Source: CAVXYG01 sp963766005 (GTDB lineage: Bacteria; Actinomycetota; Actinomycetes; S36-B12; GCA-2699445). From it: a stretch of 64,000 nucleotides of DNA. The translations under genes were made by a program, and so were the position numbers. Each line of letters begins with the position of its first letter. Position 1 is the first letter of the stretch. The notes below the pieces were generated by a model. It was not told the DNA's origin. It saw nothing but the letters and a program-made list of their open reading frames with translations, and did no database searches. Below, in pieces: positions 24,806 through 33,872 of the stretch. The stretch lies in NCBI GenBank assembly GCA_963766005.1, contig CAVXYG010000012.1, forward strand, positions 1 to 64,000, read 5' to 3'.

Positions 24806-25858
24806 TCACGATTGCTGCTCCTGGGCGGCCCGCTGCTCGCGCACCGAGGCCAGCGCGTCGGCGTCCGCGCCGGCATCCACCAGCCCATACCGCTCGATGT
24901 TGGCATCGGCGATCGACTGCAGCGCTGCCACTACCTCGGGCTCGCCCGGTTCGCCGAACAGGTGCGCGTAGCGCTTCTGCGGCCGCAGGTACTCCTCGAC
25001 CGGTACTCGACGACGAATCTTGGACACCTCGGTGATCTCCCCGTACGCCGCCTCGAAGACCGGGAACAGCCCCGACTCCTTCGCCAACCGGGCCAGGCGC
25101 ACGGTGTCGCGGCTGGCCGAGCCCCAGCCCAGCGGGCACGGCACCAGCACGTGCAGGTAGCGGGCCCCCCGCACCTGCATCGCCCGTGTCACCTTGTCCT
25201 CCAGGTCGCGCAGGTCGGCCACGGTGGCGGTGGCGACGTAGGGGATCTCGTGCGCCATGGCGATCCGCGGGAGGTTCTTGCCCTGGCCGAACACGTTCCC
25301 CGGATGCGCCCCGACGGCCTGCGTCGTCGTGGTGCGCGCCGCCGGCGGGGTGGCCCCGGAGCGCTGCACCCCGGTATTCATGTACGCCTCGTTGTCGTAG
25401 CAGATGTACAGCACATCGTCGTTGCGCTCGAACATCCCGGACAGCGCGCCCATGCCGATGTCGACGGTGCCGCCGTCCCCGCCCTGCGCCACGACGCGCA
25501 CGTCATCGCGGCCCCGGGCCTTCAACGCCGCCGCGATCCCGGTCGCCACCGCCGGGGCGTTGCCGAATAGCGAATGCAGCCACGGCACCTGCCAGGAGGT
25601 CTCCGGGTACGGCGTGGAGAAGACTTCCAGGCATCCGGTGGCGTTGGCGACGATGAGCTGGCCGTCGCACGCACGCATCGCGGCATCGAGCGCGTAGCGC
25701 GCCCCGAGCGCCTCGCCGCAGCCCTGGCAGGCACGATGCCCGCTGGTGATGGCGTTCGGTCGGGCCGGATCGGACTGCGCGCTGAGCACCTCCAAGGGCA
25801 GCAGCCGGTTGCCCACGGCGAAGGAGCCGACTTGGTAGAACTTCAGCGCCGAACTCAT
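24806..25858 (-). CDS. 2-oxoacid:acceptor oxidoreductase, beta (TPP-binding) subunit
   Basis: A 350-residue subunit that binds thiamine pyrophosphate and an iron-sulfur cluster. Landmarks: GHRACQGCGEAL near 42 (cluster Cys pair), CLEVFSTPYPETSW near 76 and the TPP/Mg motif GGDGGTVDIGMGAL near 125 with the later D-N-E-A-Y-M-N segment. It resembles pyruvate:ferredoxin oxidoreductase beta. The reaction is oxidative decarboxylation of pyruvate or a related 2-oxoacid to acyl-CoA and reduced ferredoxin. ATG overlaps the alpha-subunit stop (ATGA). Confidence 0.93.
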   Translation of the reverse strand: MSSALKFYQVGSFAVGNRLLPLEVLSAQSDPARPNAITSGHRACQGCGEALGARYALDAAMRACDGQLIVANATGCLEVFSTPYPETSWQVPWLHSLFGNAPAVATGIAAALKARGRDDVRVVAQGGDGGTVDIGMGALSGMFERNDDVLYICYDNEAYMNTGVQRSGATPPAARTTTTQAVGAHPGNVFGQGKNLPRIAMAHEIPYVATATVADLRDLEDKVTRAMQVRGARYLHVLVPCPLGWGSASRDTVRLARLAKESGLFPVFEAAYGEITEVSKIRRRVPVEEYLRPQKRYAHLFGEPGEPEVVAALQSIADANIERYGLVDAGADADALASVREQRAAQEQQS

Positions 25859-27069
25859 CGCGGCCTCCGGTCGGTGGCCGCGGGGGTGACGGTGCTGCGG
25901 CCGGTGCGGGACATCTCCGCCTTCACCAGTTGCGTGTCGAGGTCGAGGAACAGCAGATCGGGCAGCGCCTCGGCATCGCGGAGTACTTTCAGCAGCGAGT
26001 CCTTCGTGATTGGCCGTCCGCCCAGTCCGGCGACCACCGTGTGGAGATTCGCCGTCGGGCCGAGCGCCGCACGCACGTCCTGAGTGACGATGCCTCCGAC
26101 CCCGACGCTGAACGCCTTCTCCAGCATGACGACGCGTCCTGCGCCGGCCAGAGCCTCGGCGACGGCGCGGTGCGGGAACGGTCGGAACGTCGTGATCCCC
26201 AGCACGCCGATCGGAACACCCTGCGCGCGCAGTTCGTCGACGGCGTCCTTGATGGTGCCCAGGACCGAACCGAGCGCAACGACGACCGTGCGCGCCCCGT
26301 CCAGCCGGTAGCCGCGGACCAGCCCTCCGGCGGTCCGGCCGAAGGAGGCTGCGAACTCCGCGGACAGGTCAGGGATCGTGCGCAGCGACAGCAGATGCCG
26401 CCGGTGCGCCAGGTAGCGCACCTCCGTGAACGCCTCCGGCCCGACCATGGCCCCGATGCTGACCGGGTCGGCCGGGTCGAGCACCTGGCGAGGCTCGAAC
26501 GCCGGCAGGTACTCGTCCACGGACTCCTGCGGCGGCAGATCCACCTCCTCCATGGCGTGGGTGAGGATGAACCCGTCCATGCAGACCATGACCGGCAGCG
26601 ACAGGGACTCGGCGAGCCGGAACGCCTGGATGTGGAGGTCCGCGGCCTCCTGGTTGTCCTCGGCGTAGAGCTGGATCCACCCGGAGTCGCGCTGGCTCAT
26701 CGCGTCGGAGTGGTCGTTCCAGATGTTGATCGGCGCACCGATGGCCCGGTTGGCGACGGTCATGACGATCGGCAGGCCGAGTCCGGAGGCGTTGTAGACC
26801 GCCTCGACCATGAAGAGCAGTCCCTGGGAGGCCGTGGCCGTGTACGCGCGGGCGCCCGTCGCGCTGGCCCCGATGGCCACCGACATCGCCGCGAACTCGC
26901 TCTCCACGTTGACGAACTCGCAGCCCGGCAACTCCCCGGATTTCACGATCCTCGACAGCGACTCCACGATGTGCGTCTGCGGCGAGATGGGGTAGGCGCA
27001 GATCACGTCCGGCCTGGCCAGGGCCACCGCCTGAGCCACGGCCTGGGAACCCTCGATCTGTCGCTTCAC
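25855..27069 (-). CDS. 2-oxoacid:acceptor oxidoreductase, alpha subunit
   Basis: A 404-residue subunit with the pyrimidine-binding and transketolase-C-like domains of pyruvate:ferredoxin oxidoreductase alpha. Recognisable parts: EGSQAVAQAVALARPDVICAYPISPQTHIVE at the start, NVESEFAAMSVAIGASATGARAYTATASQGL (the Glu and the SQGL loop), NDHSDAMSQRDSGW, and the C-terminal regulatory-like region with RPFPHRAVAEAL. GTG start 27069 overlaps the gamma stop. Together with beta and gamma it forms the enzyme; substrate (pyruvate versus 2-oxoisovalerate or others) cannot be told from sequence alone. Confidence 0.93.
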   Translation of the reverse strand: MKRQIEGSQAVAQAVALARPDVICAYPISPQTHIVESLSRIVKSGELPGCEFVNVESEFAAMSVAIGASATGARAYTATASQGLLFMVEAVYNASGLGLPIVMTVANRAIGAPINIWNDHSDAMSQRDSGWIQLYAEDNQEAADLHIQAFRLAESLSLPVMVCMDGFILTHAMEEVDLPPQESVDEYLPAFEPRQVLDPADPVSIGAMVGPEAFTEVRYLAHRRHLLSLRTIPDLSAEFAASFGRTAGGLVRGYRLDGARTVVVALGSVLGTIKDAVDELRAQGVPIGVLGITTFRPFPHRAVAEALAGAGRVVMLEKAFSVGVGGIVTQDVRAALGPTANLHTVVAGLGGRPITKDSLLKVLRDAEALPDLLFLDLDTQLVKAEMSRTGRSTVTPAATDRRPR

Positions 27070-27650
27070 CTGACGTCCTCCAGGAATACCCGTTCCGCGG
27101 CGATGACGTCGTAGGCCTCACGGGCGCCGGCCGCGTTGCGCCGACCCGTATCGCCTCCGAAGCGCTGCCGGATCGCGTCCAGCACGGCATCCAGGCTGAC
27201 GAGATCGGTCATCGCTGCGAATCCCCCGAGCAGGGCCGCGTTGGGCACCGGCTTGCCCAGGCAGCGCTTCGCGATGTCGGTGGCGGCCACGGTCAGGAGG
27301 CGGTCCTGGCGGTGCTCGGCCGTGAGCCGGGCCAGCCCGAGCTCGGCAAAGGTCTTGGCGGTGTTCACCAGCACGTACCCCTGCGGCGGCAGTCCGGAGA
27401 ACACATCGACCTGGTGCAGCAGGGTGGCGTCCTGGATGATCAACGCATCCGGGACCACGATCGGCTCCCTGGTGCGGATCGGATCGTCGCTGAATCTGCA
27501 GTAGGAGACCACCGGCGCCCCGGTGCGCTCGGAGCCGAAACTGGGGAACGCCTGCGCGTGGCGCCCCTCGGCGAAGGCGGCAGCGGCGAGCAGCTCCGCG
27601 GCGGTCACGACGCCCTGACCGCCCCGCCCATGGATACGGGTTGCAAACAC
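27066..27650 (-). CDS. 2-oxoacid:acceptor oxidoreductase, gamma subunit
   Basis: A 194-residue subunit of the POR/IOR gamma family: RIHGRGGQGVVTAAELLAAAA at the start, FPSFGSERTGAPVVSYCRFSD, and PNAALLGGFAAM near 140 are diagnostic. The GTG at 27650 has a GAGGAGG site; an ATG two bases upstream is in a different frame. First gene of the operon; the divergent clpC gene lies 298 bp away. No separate delta ferredoxin gene is present, the clusters being supplied by the GltD-like protein. Confidence 0.92.
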   Translation of the reverse strand: MFATRIHGRGGQGVVTAAELLAAAAFAEGRHAQAFPSFGSERTGAPVVSYCRFSDDPIRTREPIVVPDALIIQDATLLHQVDVFSGLPPQGYVLVNTAKTFAELGLARLTAEHRQDRLLTVAATDIAKRCLGKPVPNAALLGGFAAMTDLVSLDAVLDAIRQRFGGDTGRRNAAGAREAYDVIAAERVFLEDVR

Positions 27651-27783
27651 ATGGCCTCCTCGCCTCGACCGTACTCCTGGGGCGACCGCGCAGGACGGCT
27701 CAGGCTGCGGTTGCCTCGGCCCCGCCCTCGCCGCCCGTTCCGAGGCCCGGATGCCGGCTGCCAGTGCACTGCTCACCGACGAG

Positions 27784-27797
27784 GTTCGCCCCTGGCG
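27784..27797. promoter_or_regulatory. Candidate ClgR box upstream of clpC
   Basis: GTTCGC-N5-GCG occurs exactly once between the gamma gene and clpC. This matches the operator reported for ClgR, the actinobacterial activator of clp genes. It lies about 150 bp before the clpC start, which leaves room for a promoter downstream of it. A second GTTCGC near 27864 lacks the GCG. Confidence 0.45.
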
Positions 27798-27948
27798 TAG
27801 TCCGGGATGGAGACGGGCCGCTGCGGTGTTGGCAGGATGGACGGGTAGCACACCGGCTGGCCTGTTCGCCCAGACTGAACTTCGCGTGGCACTGTCGCGG
27901 GGGCGGGCTAGCATCGTGTCATTACCGGCCTGATGGACGGAGCGGGAG

Positions 27949-30450
27949 ATGTTCGAACGGTTTACCGACCGAGCGCGGCGGGTGGTCGTGCTGGCCCAAG
28001 AAGAGGCCCGCATGCTCAACCACAACTACATCGGTACCGAGCACATCCTGCTCGGGCTGATCCACGAGGGCGAGGGCGTCGCCGCCAAGGCCCTGGAGAG
28101 CCTCGGCATCTCCTTGGAGGCGGTGCGCCAGCAGGTGGAGGAGATCATCGGCCAGGGGCAACAGGCACCCAGCGGCCACATCCCCTTCACCCCGCGGGCG
28201 AAGAAGGTCCTGGAGCTCTCGCTGCGCGAGGCGCTGCAGCTCGGCCACAACTACATCGGCACCGAGCACATCCTGCTCGGGCTCATCCGCGAGGGCGAGG
28301 GCGTCGCGGCGCAGGTGCTGGTGAAGCTGGGCGCCGACCTGGGCCGGGTGCGCCAGCAGGTCAACTCGCTGCTGTCCGGCTACCAGGGCAAGGAGCCGGC
28401 GAACGCGGGTGGCCCCGCGGAGGGCACGCAGAGCGGCTCCCTCGTGCTCGACCAATTCGGCCGCAATCTGACGCAGGCGGCGCGGGAGGGCAAACTCGAC
28501 CCGGTCATCGGCCGGGAGAAGGAGCTCGAGCGCGTCATGCAGGTGCTGTCGCGGCGCACGAAGAACAACCCGGTGCTCATCGGCGAGCCCGGGGTGGGCA
28601 AGACCGCGGTCGTGGAGTCGATGGCCCAGAAGATCGTCGCCGGCGACGTCCCCGACACCCTGCGCGACAAGCAGCTGTACACCCTCGACCTCGGTGCACT
28701 GGTCGCGGGCAGCCGCTACCGCGGCGACTTCGAGGAGCGGCTGAAGAAGGTGCTCAAGGAGATCCGCACCCGCGGCGACATCATCCTGTTCATCGACGAG
28801 ATGCACACGCTGGTCGGCGCCGGTGCCGCTGAAGGCGCGATCGACGCAGCGAGCATCCTGAAGCCCATGCTGGCCCGCGGCGAGTTGCAGACCATCGGTG
28901 CCACGACGCTGGACGAGTACCGCAAGTACGTCGAGAAGGACGCCGCCCTGGAGCGCCGGTTCGCCCCGGTGCAGGTGCAGGCGCCCGATGTCCCGATGAC
29001 GGTGGAGATCCTCAAGGGGCTGCGCGATCGGTACGAGAGCCATCACAAGGTGACGATCACCGACGAGGCGCTGGCCGCCGCCGCGCGCTTGTCCGACCGC
29101 TACATCTCCGACCGGCAGCTGCCGGACAAGGCCATCGACCTGATCGACGAGGCCGGGTCCCGGCTGCGGATCCGCCGGATGACCGCGCCACCGGATCTGC
29201 GGGAATTCGACGACCGGATCGCGATGGTCCGCAAGGAGAAGGAATCGGCGATCGACGCCCAGGACTTCGAGAAGGCCGCGTCGCTGCGGGATAACGAGAA
29301 GCAGCTCATCGCGGAGAAGAACACCCGCGAGCGCGAGTGGAAGTCCGGCGACATGGATGTCATCGCCGAGGTGGACGACAAGCTCGTCGGCGAGGTGCTG
29401 GCCCTGATGACCGGCATCCCGGTCACCGACCTCTCGGAGGACGACGCCAAGCGGCTGCTCAACATGGAGGGCGAGCTGCACAAGCGCGTCATCGGGCAGG
29501 AGCAGGCGATCAAGGCGCTGTCCCGCTCGATCCGGCGCACGCGCGCCGGGTTGAAGGATCCGCGGCGGCCGTCGGGGTCGTTCATCTTCGCCGGCCCCTC
29601 GGGCGTCGGCAAGACCGAGTTGTCCAAGACCCTGGCCGAGTTCCTGTTCGGCGACCAGGATGCGCTCATCTCGCTGGACATGAGCGAGTACTCCGAGAAG
29701 CACACAGCGTCGCGGCTGTTCGGCTCCCCGCCCGGCTACGTCGGCTACGAAGAGGGCGGTCAGTTGACGGAGAAGGTGCGACGGCGGCCGTTCTCAGTGG
29801 TGCTCTTCGACGAGATCGAGAAGGCCCACCCGGACATCTTCAACAGCTTGCTGCAGGTACTGGAGGAAGGGCGGCTGACCGACGCCCAGGGTCGTGCGGT
29901 GGACTTCAAGAACACCGTCATCATCATGACGACCAACCTGGGCAGCCGGGATGTCAGCAAGAGCTTCAGCATGGGCTTCACGACCGGGGACAACGAGGCG
30001 GACGCCTACGACCGGATGAAGGCGAAGGTCCAGGCCGAGTTGAAGCAGAGTTTCCGCCCGGAGTTCCTCAACCGCATCGACGACGTCATCGTGTTCCACC
30101 AGTTGACGCGCAACGAGATCGTCGAGATCGTCGATCTCATGGCTGCCGACCTGGATACGCGGCTCGCGGAGCGGGACCTGTCGATCGAGTTCACCAAGCC
30201 GGCAAAGGAGTACCTCGCGGATCAGGGCTACGACCCGGTCATGGGTGCCCGACCGCTGCGCCGGACGATCCAATCGCAAGTGGAGGACCTGCTCAGCGAG
30301 AAGATCCTGTTCGGCGAGATCCAGTCGGGCTCAATCGTCCTGGTGGACGTCGAGGGCAGCGGGGACGACGCCAAGCTCTCCTTCACGTCAACACCCAAGG
30401 CCGAGCTGCCGGATGCTCCTCCGGTGGAGCACACGGCGGACTCGGACTGA
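27949..30450 (+). CDS. clpC: ATP-dependent unfoldase ClpC
   Basis: An 833-residue AAA+ Hsp100 protein that unfolds substrates for the ClpP protease. Two N-terminal ClpN repeats (about 1-150) each carry an NHNYIGTEHILLGLI signature; D1 has Walker A GEPGVGKTA near 212; a UVR/coiled-coil middle domain lies at about 415-460 (DFEKAASLRDNEKQLIAEK); D2 has Walker A GPSGVGKTE near 549 and Walker B VLFDEIEKAHPD. The length is normal for the family. ATG has GGAGCGGGAG upstream. It is followed by a strong terminator hairpin. Confidence 0.97.
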   Translation: MFERFTDRARRVVVLAQEEARMLNHNYIGTEHILLGLIHEGEGVAAKALESLGISLEAVRQQVEEIIGQGQQAPSGHIPFTPRAKKVLELSLREALQLGHNYIGTEHILLGLIREGEGVAAQVLVKLGADLGRVRQQVNSLLSGYQGKEPANAGGPAEGTQSGSLVLDQFGRNLTQAAREGKLDPVIGREKELERVMQVLSRRTKNNPVLIGEPGVGKTAVVESMAQKIVAGDVPDTLRDKQLYTLDLGALVAGSRYRGDFEERLKKVLKEIRTRGDIILFIDEMHTLVGAGAAEGAIDAASILKPMLARGELQTIGATTLDEYRKYVEKDAALERRFAPVQVQAPDVPMTVEILKGLRDRYESHHKVTITDEALAAAARLSDRYISDRQLPDKAIDLIDEAGSRLRIRRMTAPPDLREFDDRIAMVRKEKESAIDAQDFEKAASLRDNEKQLIAEKNTREREWKSGDMDVIAEVDDKLVGEVLALMTGIPVTDLSEDDAKRLLNMEGELHKRVIGQEQAIKALSRSIRRTRAGLKDPRRPSGSFIFAGPSGVGKTELSKTLAEFLFGDQDALISLDMSEYSEKHTASRLFGSPPGYVGYEEGGQLTEKVRRRPFSVVLFDEIEKAHPDIFNSLLQVLEEGRLTDAQGRAVDFKNTVIIMTTNLGSRDVSKSFSMGFTTGDNEADAYDRMKAKVQAELKQSFRPEFLNRIDDVIVFHQLTRNEIVEIVDLMAADLDTRLAERDLSIEFTKPAKEYLADQGYDPVMGARPLRRTIQSQVEDLLSEKILFGEIQSGSIVLVDVEGSGDDAKLSFTSTPKAELPDAPPVEHTADSD

Positions 30451-30467
30451 CCCACCGCGACACGAGC

Positions 30468-30507
30468 CACTGCGCGGCGGCCAGCACAGGCTGGTCGTCG
30501 CGCAGTG
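30468..30507 (+). terminator. clpC terminator hairpin
   Basis: CACTGCGCG and CGCGCAGTG are exact 9-bp arms, with an inner CCAGC/GCTGG stem and an ACAG loop, starting 18 bp after the clpC stop. There is no clear U-tract, as often in actinomycetes. Confidence 0.75.
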
Positions 30508-30700
30508 CCGTTCGGGACCGCACGACATGGACTCGGCGCTGTGCCCGACTTCGCCGCAGGGCGCGGGTAGGGTGTCCGCAATGCTGCAGATCGAGATCGA
30601 CGAGAAGCCCGGTATCCCGCCACCTGCGGCCTACCGGACCGATCGGCTGCGGGCCGGGACTGCCAGGCTCCCAGAGCAGCGCCCATCGGCGCCGGTCCGG

Positions 30701-31627
30701 TCACGGGAGATCGATGAGTCCGCCCTTGCGCCGGAGCAGCCCGTCGGCCAGGAGTGACGCCAGCGCCCGCTCCGCCTGGTCCGGCGCATCTGGGTCGAGC
30801 GCGCGCCGCTCCACCCAGAGCGCGAGCAGGCGTGCCTCGTGCTGCGGCCCGTGGGCTGCAGCACGCAGCAGCACACCCCGCGCCTGCCGGTCACTACCTT
30901 CGAAGGGCTGTCGCCGCGTGGGCGCCGGGCTGACCGGATGGCCTGCTGCCCGCCATCGACAGGACAGCTGCAGTGGACACCGTTCGCACGACGGGCTCCG
31001 AGCCGTGCACACCAGCGCGCCAAGTTCCATGACGGCGACGCTGAACGTCGGCGCGAGCCCATCTCCGGGCAGCAGGTCGTCGGCCCTGCTGCGCTCGGCG
31101 TGCGTGATCGAGGATGAGGCCGGCGCACCCCGACCCGCAAGCCACCGCTCCTGCACCCGCCGCACGTTCGTGTCCAGGACCGGCACCGACCTGCCGAAGG
31201 CGAAGGCGAGCACCGCGGCGGCGGTGTACTCGCCGATTCCCGGCAGCTCCCGCAGAGCGTCAGCGCGGTCCGGTACCGAGCCGTTGTGCTCCTCGACGAT
31301 CGCCCGGGCGGCCGCGTGCAGCCGCATCGCCCGCCGCGGATAGCCCATGCCCTGCCACGCTCGGATGATCTCGGCGACGGGGGCGGCCGCGAGTCTGGCC
31401 GGTGCGGGCCAGCGCTCCATCCACTCGCGCCAGACCGGCTCGACGCGGGAGACCTGCGTCTGCTGCAGCATCACCTCGCTGACCAGCACACCCCAGGGCG
31501 ACCGGTCAGCGTCGCGCCACGGCAGTGATCGGGCATTGGCGGCGTACCAGTCCAGGATCCGACCGACGTCCTGCGCAGTGCTGATGTCGATACCCTCCGT
31601 GTCGTGGACGGGGCTGGTGTTCGGCAC
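30701..31627 (-). CDS. mutY: A/G-specific adenine glycosylase MutY
   Basis: A 308-residue DNA glycosylase that removes adenine opposite 8-oxoguanine. Features: catalytic Glu in SEVMLQQTQV near 46, helix-hairpin-helix LPGIGEYTAAAV near 118, catalytic Asp in VLDTNVRRV near 140, and the iron-sulfur Cys set C-x6-C-x2-C-x5-C (CTARSPSCERCPLQLSC) near 200. The C-terminal 8-oxoG-recognition domain is short (~90 residues), as in many actinomycetes. The GTG start at 31627 is uncertain; no clear ribosome binding site. Divergent from the DUF4232-type gene, only 15 bp between starts. Confidence 0.93.
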   Translation of the reverse strand: MPNTSPVHDTEGIDISTAQDVGRILDWYAANARSLPWRDADRSPWGVLVSEVMLQQTQVSRVEPVWREWMERWPAPARLAAAPVAEIIRAWQGMGYPRRAMRLHAAARAIVEEHNGSVPDRADALRELPGIGEYTAAAVLAFAFGRSVPVLDTNVRRVQERWLAGRGAPASSSITHAERSRADDLLPGDGLAPTFSVAVMELGALVCTARSPSCERCPLQLSCRWRAAGHPVSPAPTRRQPFEGSDRQARGVLLRAAAHGPQHEARLLALWVERRALDPDAPDQAERALASLLADGLLRRKGGLIDLP

Positions 31628-31642
31628 AGTTACCGTTATGCC

Positions 31643-32320
31643 ATGAGTTCCGTGCTGCGCCCGCGGGGGCCTCAGAAGGCGGCGGTCTACTGGCGGCGCC
31701 GTGCGGTGGCCCTCGCTGCCGTGATCATCGTCCCGATCCTCGCCGGCTTCCTGCTGTTCGGCGGAGGATCTTCTCAGCCGGAGACCGCTGCGGCGCCAGC
31801 CGATCCTGAGCCATCGGCCAGCGGCGCCCCTGGCGAGGTGGATGACGGTGAGACTGGGGGTCCCACGCCGAGCCCGCAGTCTGGTCCGGATGACGCGGAG
31901 ACGCAGGTGCAGGGCAGCGAACCGCCCGAACCCCCGGCGTGCGAGGACTCGGCGGTCGCGGTCGCGGTGTCCGTGGACCAGGAGGCCTACTCCGCGGGCG
32001 CGAATCCGCAGATCGTCATGACGATCACGAATACCTCCAGCGAGGAGTGCGTGCGCGACATCGGCTCCGGCGCCAACGAGGTCGTGATCTCCAGCGGCGG
32101 CCATCACGCGTGGTCCAGCGATGACTGCGATCCGAGCCAGGCCAGCAGCGAGCAGGTGCTGCCCGCCGGCGTCGATGCCTCGGTCACCCTCTCCTGGGAG
32201 CGCAAGTTGAGCGCCCCCGGCTGCACGGGACCGGGCAGCGCGGCGCAGGCCGGCACCTACCAGGTCGAAGGGCGCAACGGCACCGTGGTGTCAGAACCGG
32301 TGCGCTTCGTCCTGCAGTAG
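31643..32320 (+). CDS. Membrane-anchored secreted protein, DUF4232-like
   Basis: A 225-residue protein with a short basic N-terminus, a transmembrane helix (about 20-42, AVALAAVIIVPILAGFLLFG), a long Pro/Ser/Glu-rich linker and a C-terminal beta-sandwich (about 100-225; VAVAVSVDQEAYSAGANPQI, NTSSEECVRDIGSG, LPAGVDASVTLSW). Two Cys pairs could form disulfides. Fold resembles DUF4232/intracellular-proteinase-inhibitor-like Ig domains. Function unknown. Its 3' end overlaps the convergent radA gene by 30 bp. Confidence 0.75.
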   Translation: MSSVLRPRGPQKAAVYWRRRAVALAAVIIVPILAGFLLFGGGSSQPETAAAPADPEPSASGAPGEVDDGETGGPTPSPQSGPDDAETQVQGSEPPEPPACEDSAVAVAVSVDQEAYSAGANPQIVMTITNTSSEECVRDIGSGANEVVISSGGHHAWSSDDCDPSQASSEQVLPAGVDASVTLSWERKLSAPGCTGPGSAAQAGTYQVEGRNGTVVSEPVRFVLQ

Positions 32321-33862
32321 GTCCTCGTCCACCGCTGACGAGTCCGGCAGCGTGATCACCGTGCTGCCGATGTCCTCGCGAAACCCGTCCACGTCGGCGC
32401 GCCCGGTTGCCCGGCCGGCCAGCGGACCACGCCCGGCCAGCACCACCGGCCGAGTGGCGGAGTGCCGAGACCAGAGCCGCCCCATCGCCCGCAGCGCCTC
32501 TGTCAGCGAAGCAGCCGGTACGACTTCGAGCCCGGCCACGGCAGGGGTCGGCGTACCGCCGGTACCCGCCGGGACGATGGCACAGGTGAAGCCCAGCCGC
32601 GCGGCCTCGCGCAGTCGGCGCTCCACGGCGGGGACGCTGCGGATGTCCCCCGCCAGGCCGATTTCGCCGAGCACGACCAGTCCGAGGGGGGCCGCGCTTT
32701 CGCTGGTGGCCGTCGCCAGCGCCAGCGCGACGGCGAGGTCGGCGGCAGGCTCCTGGATCCGGACCCCGCCGATGGTGGCCGCGAAGATGTCGGCCAGCCC
32801 CAATCGAATCTGGGCCCGACGCTCCAGCACCGCGGCAATCATCGCGACGCGGCTGGAGTCGAGGCCCGAGGTCGTACGACGGGCGGTCGGCGAGCCGGTG
32901 TTCGCGACGAGGGCCTGGACCTCGGCCAGCAGGGGCCGACGGCCCTCGAGCGTCACGGTGACCGCCGTGCCCGGGGTGGGTGCGCTGCGGTTGGTGACGA
33001 AGACCCCGCTCGGGTCGGTGATCTCAGCGATGCCTGCGTCGTTCAGCTCGAAGCAGCCCACTTCGTCCACCGCGCCGAACCGGTTCTTCACCGCCCGCAG
33101 CATCCGCAGCGAGGCATGCCGATCGCCCTCGAAGGTCAGGACCACATCGACGATGTGCTCCATGGTGCGCGGCCCGGCCACGGCCCCGTCCTTGGTCACA
33201 TGGCCGACCAGCACGGCGGCCCGGCCCTGCGCCTTGGCGATGTGAGTCAGCGCGCCGGTGACGGTGCGCACCTGGGCGACGCCGCCGGCCAGACCGTCGA
33301 CAACGTCGGTGGACACCGTCTGCACCGAATCGACGATGAAGACATCGGGCTCGATGGCATCGATTTGCGCCACGACCGACGCGAGGTCGGTCTCGGCCGC
33401 GAGGAACAGCGTCGGCGCCAGCGCCGCCATGCGCTCGGCCCGCAGCCGCACCTGCCCCGTCGACTCCTCGCCACTGAGATACAGCACCTGCAGCCCCTGC
33501 TCCGCCAACCGTGCGGCCATATGCAGCAGGAGCGTGGATTTGCCGACGCCCGGCTCCCCGGCCAGCAGGATGACCGCGTCGCTGACCAGGCCCCCGCCGA
33601 GCACCCTGTCCAGTTCACCGATGCCGGTGCCGCGCCGGTGGGTGCGGCTGGCGGAGACCTCGGCGATCGGAACCGCACGGGCTCGCGCCGGACCTGCAGC
33701 AGCCGCGCGCGCCAGCGCTGAGCCGACGGCTGCGCCGCCGATCTCCTCGACGGTGCCCCAGGTCTGGCACTCGCCGCACCGACCCACCCACTTCGCCGAC
33801 GTCCAGCCGCACTCGCGGCAGCGGTGGTTCGCCCGCTCTCCGGGAGCCTTCTTCGTCGCCAT
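32291..33862 (-). CDS. radA: DNA repair protein RadA/Sms
   Basis: A 523-residue RecA-like helicase for recombination intermediates. The N-terminal zinc finger C-x2-C-x8-C-x2-C (CRECGWTSAKWVGRCGEC) lies at about 15-32; Walker A GEPGVGKST near 102; KNRFGAVDEVGCFEL, the RadA-specific KNRFG motif, near 265; a Lon-like C-terminal domain follows (about 350-480). ATG 33862 is preferred over longer frames. It lies 10 bp after the Cys-cluster protein at 33873, so the two are likely co-transcribed. The C-terminus overlaps a convergent gene. Confidence 0.96.
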   Translation of the reverse strand: MATKKAPGERANHRCRECGWTSAKWVGRCGECQTWGTVEEIGGAAVGSALARAAAAGPARARAVPIAEVSASRTHRRGTGIGELDRVLGGGLVSDAVILLAGEPGVGKSTLLLHMAARLAEQGLQVLYLSGEESTGQVRLRAERMAALAPTLFLAAETDLASVVAQIDAIEPDVFIVDSVQTVSTDVVDGLAGGVAQVRTVTGALTHIAKAQGRAAVLVGHVTKDGAVAGPRTMEHIVDVVLTFEGDRHASLRMLRAVKNRFGAVDEVGCFELNDAGIAEITDPSGVFVTNRSAPTPGTAVTVTLEGRRPLLAEVQALVANTGSPTARRTTSGLDSSRVAMIAAVLERRAQIRLGLADIFAATIGGVRIQEPAADLAVALALATATSESAAPLGLVVLGEIGLAGDIRSVPAVERRLREAARLGFTCAIVPAGTGGTPTPAVAGLEVVPAASLTEALRAMGRLWSRHSATRPVVLAGRGPLAGRATGRADVDGFREDIGSTVITLPDSSAVDEDLLQDEAHRF

Positions 33863-33872
33863 GTGACGGACT

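Noticed and set aside
27949..30450. Long opposite-strand frames across clpC (for example 27922-29703)
   Set aside because: Leu/Asp/Arg-rich shadows of the clpC coding sequence with no independent signals.
30581..30757. 58-residue frame starting LQIEIDEKPGIPPP before mutY
   Set aside because: It overlaps the convergent mutY 3' end, has no domain and only a weak ribosome binding site; may be chance.
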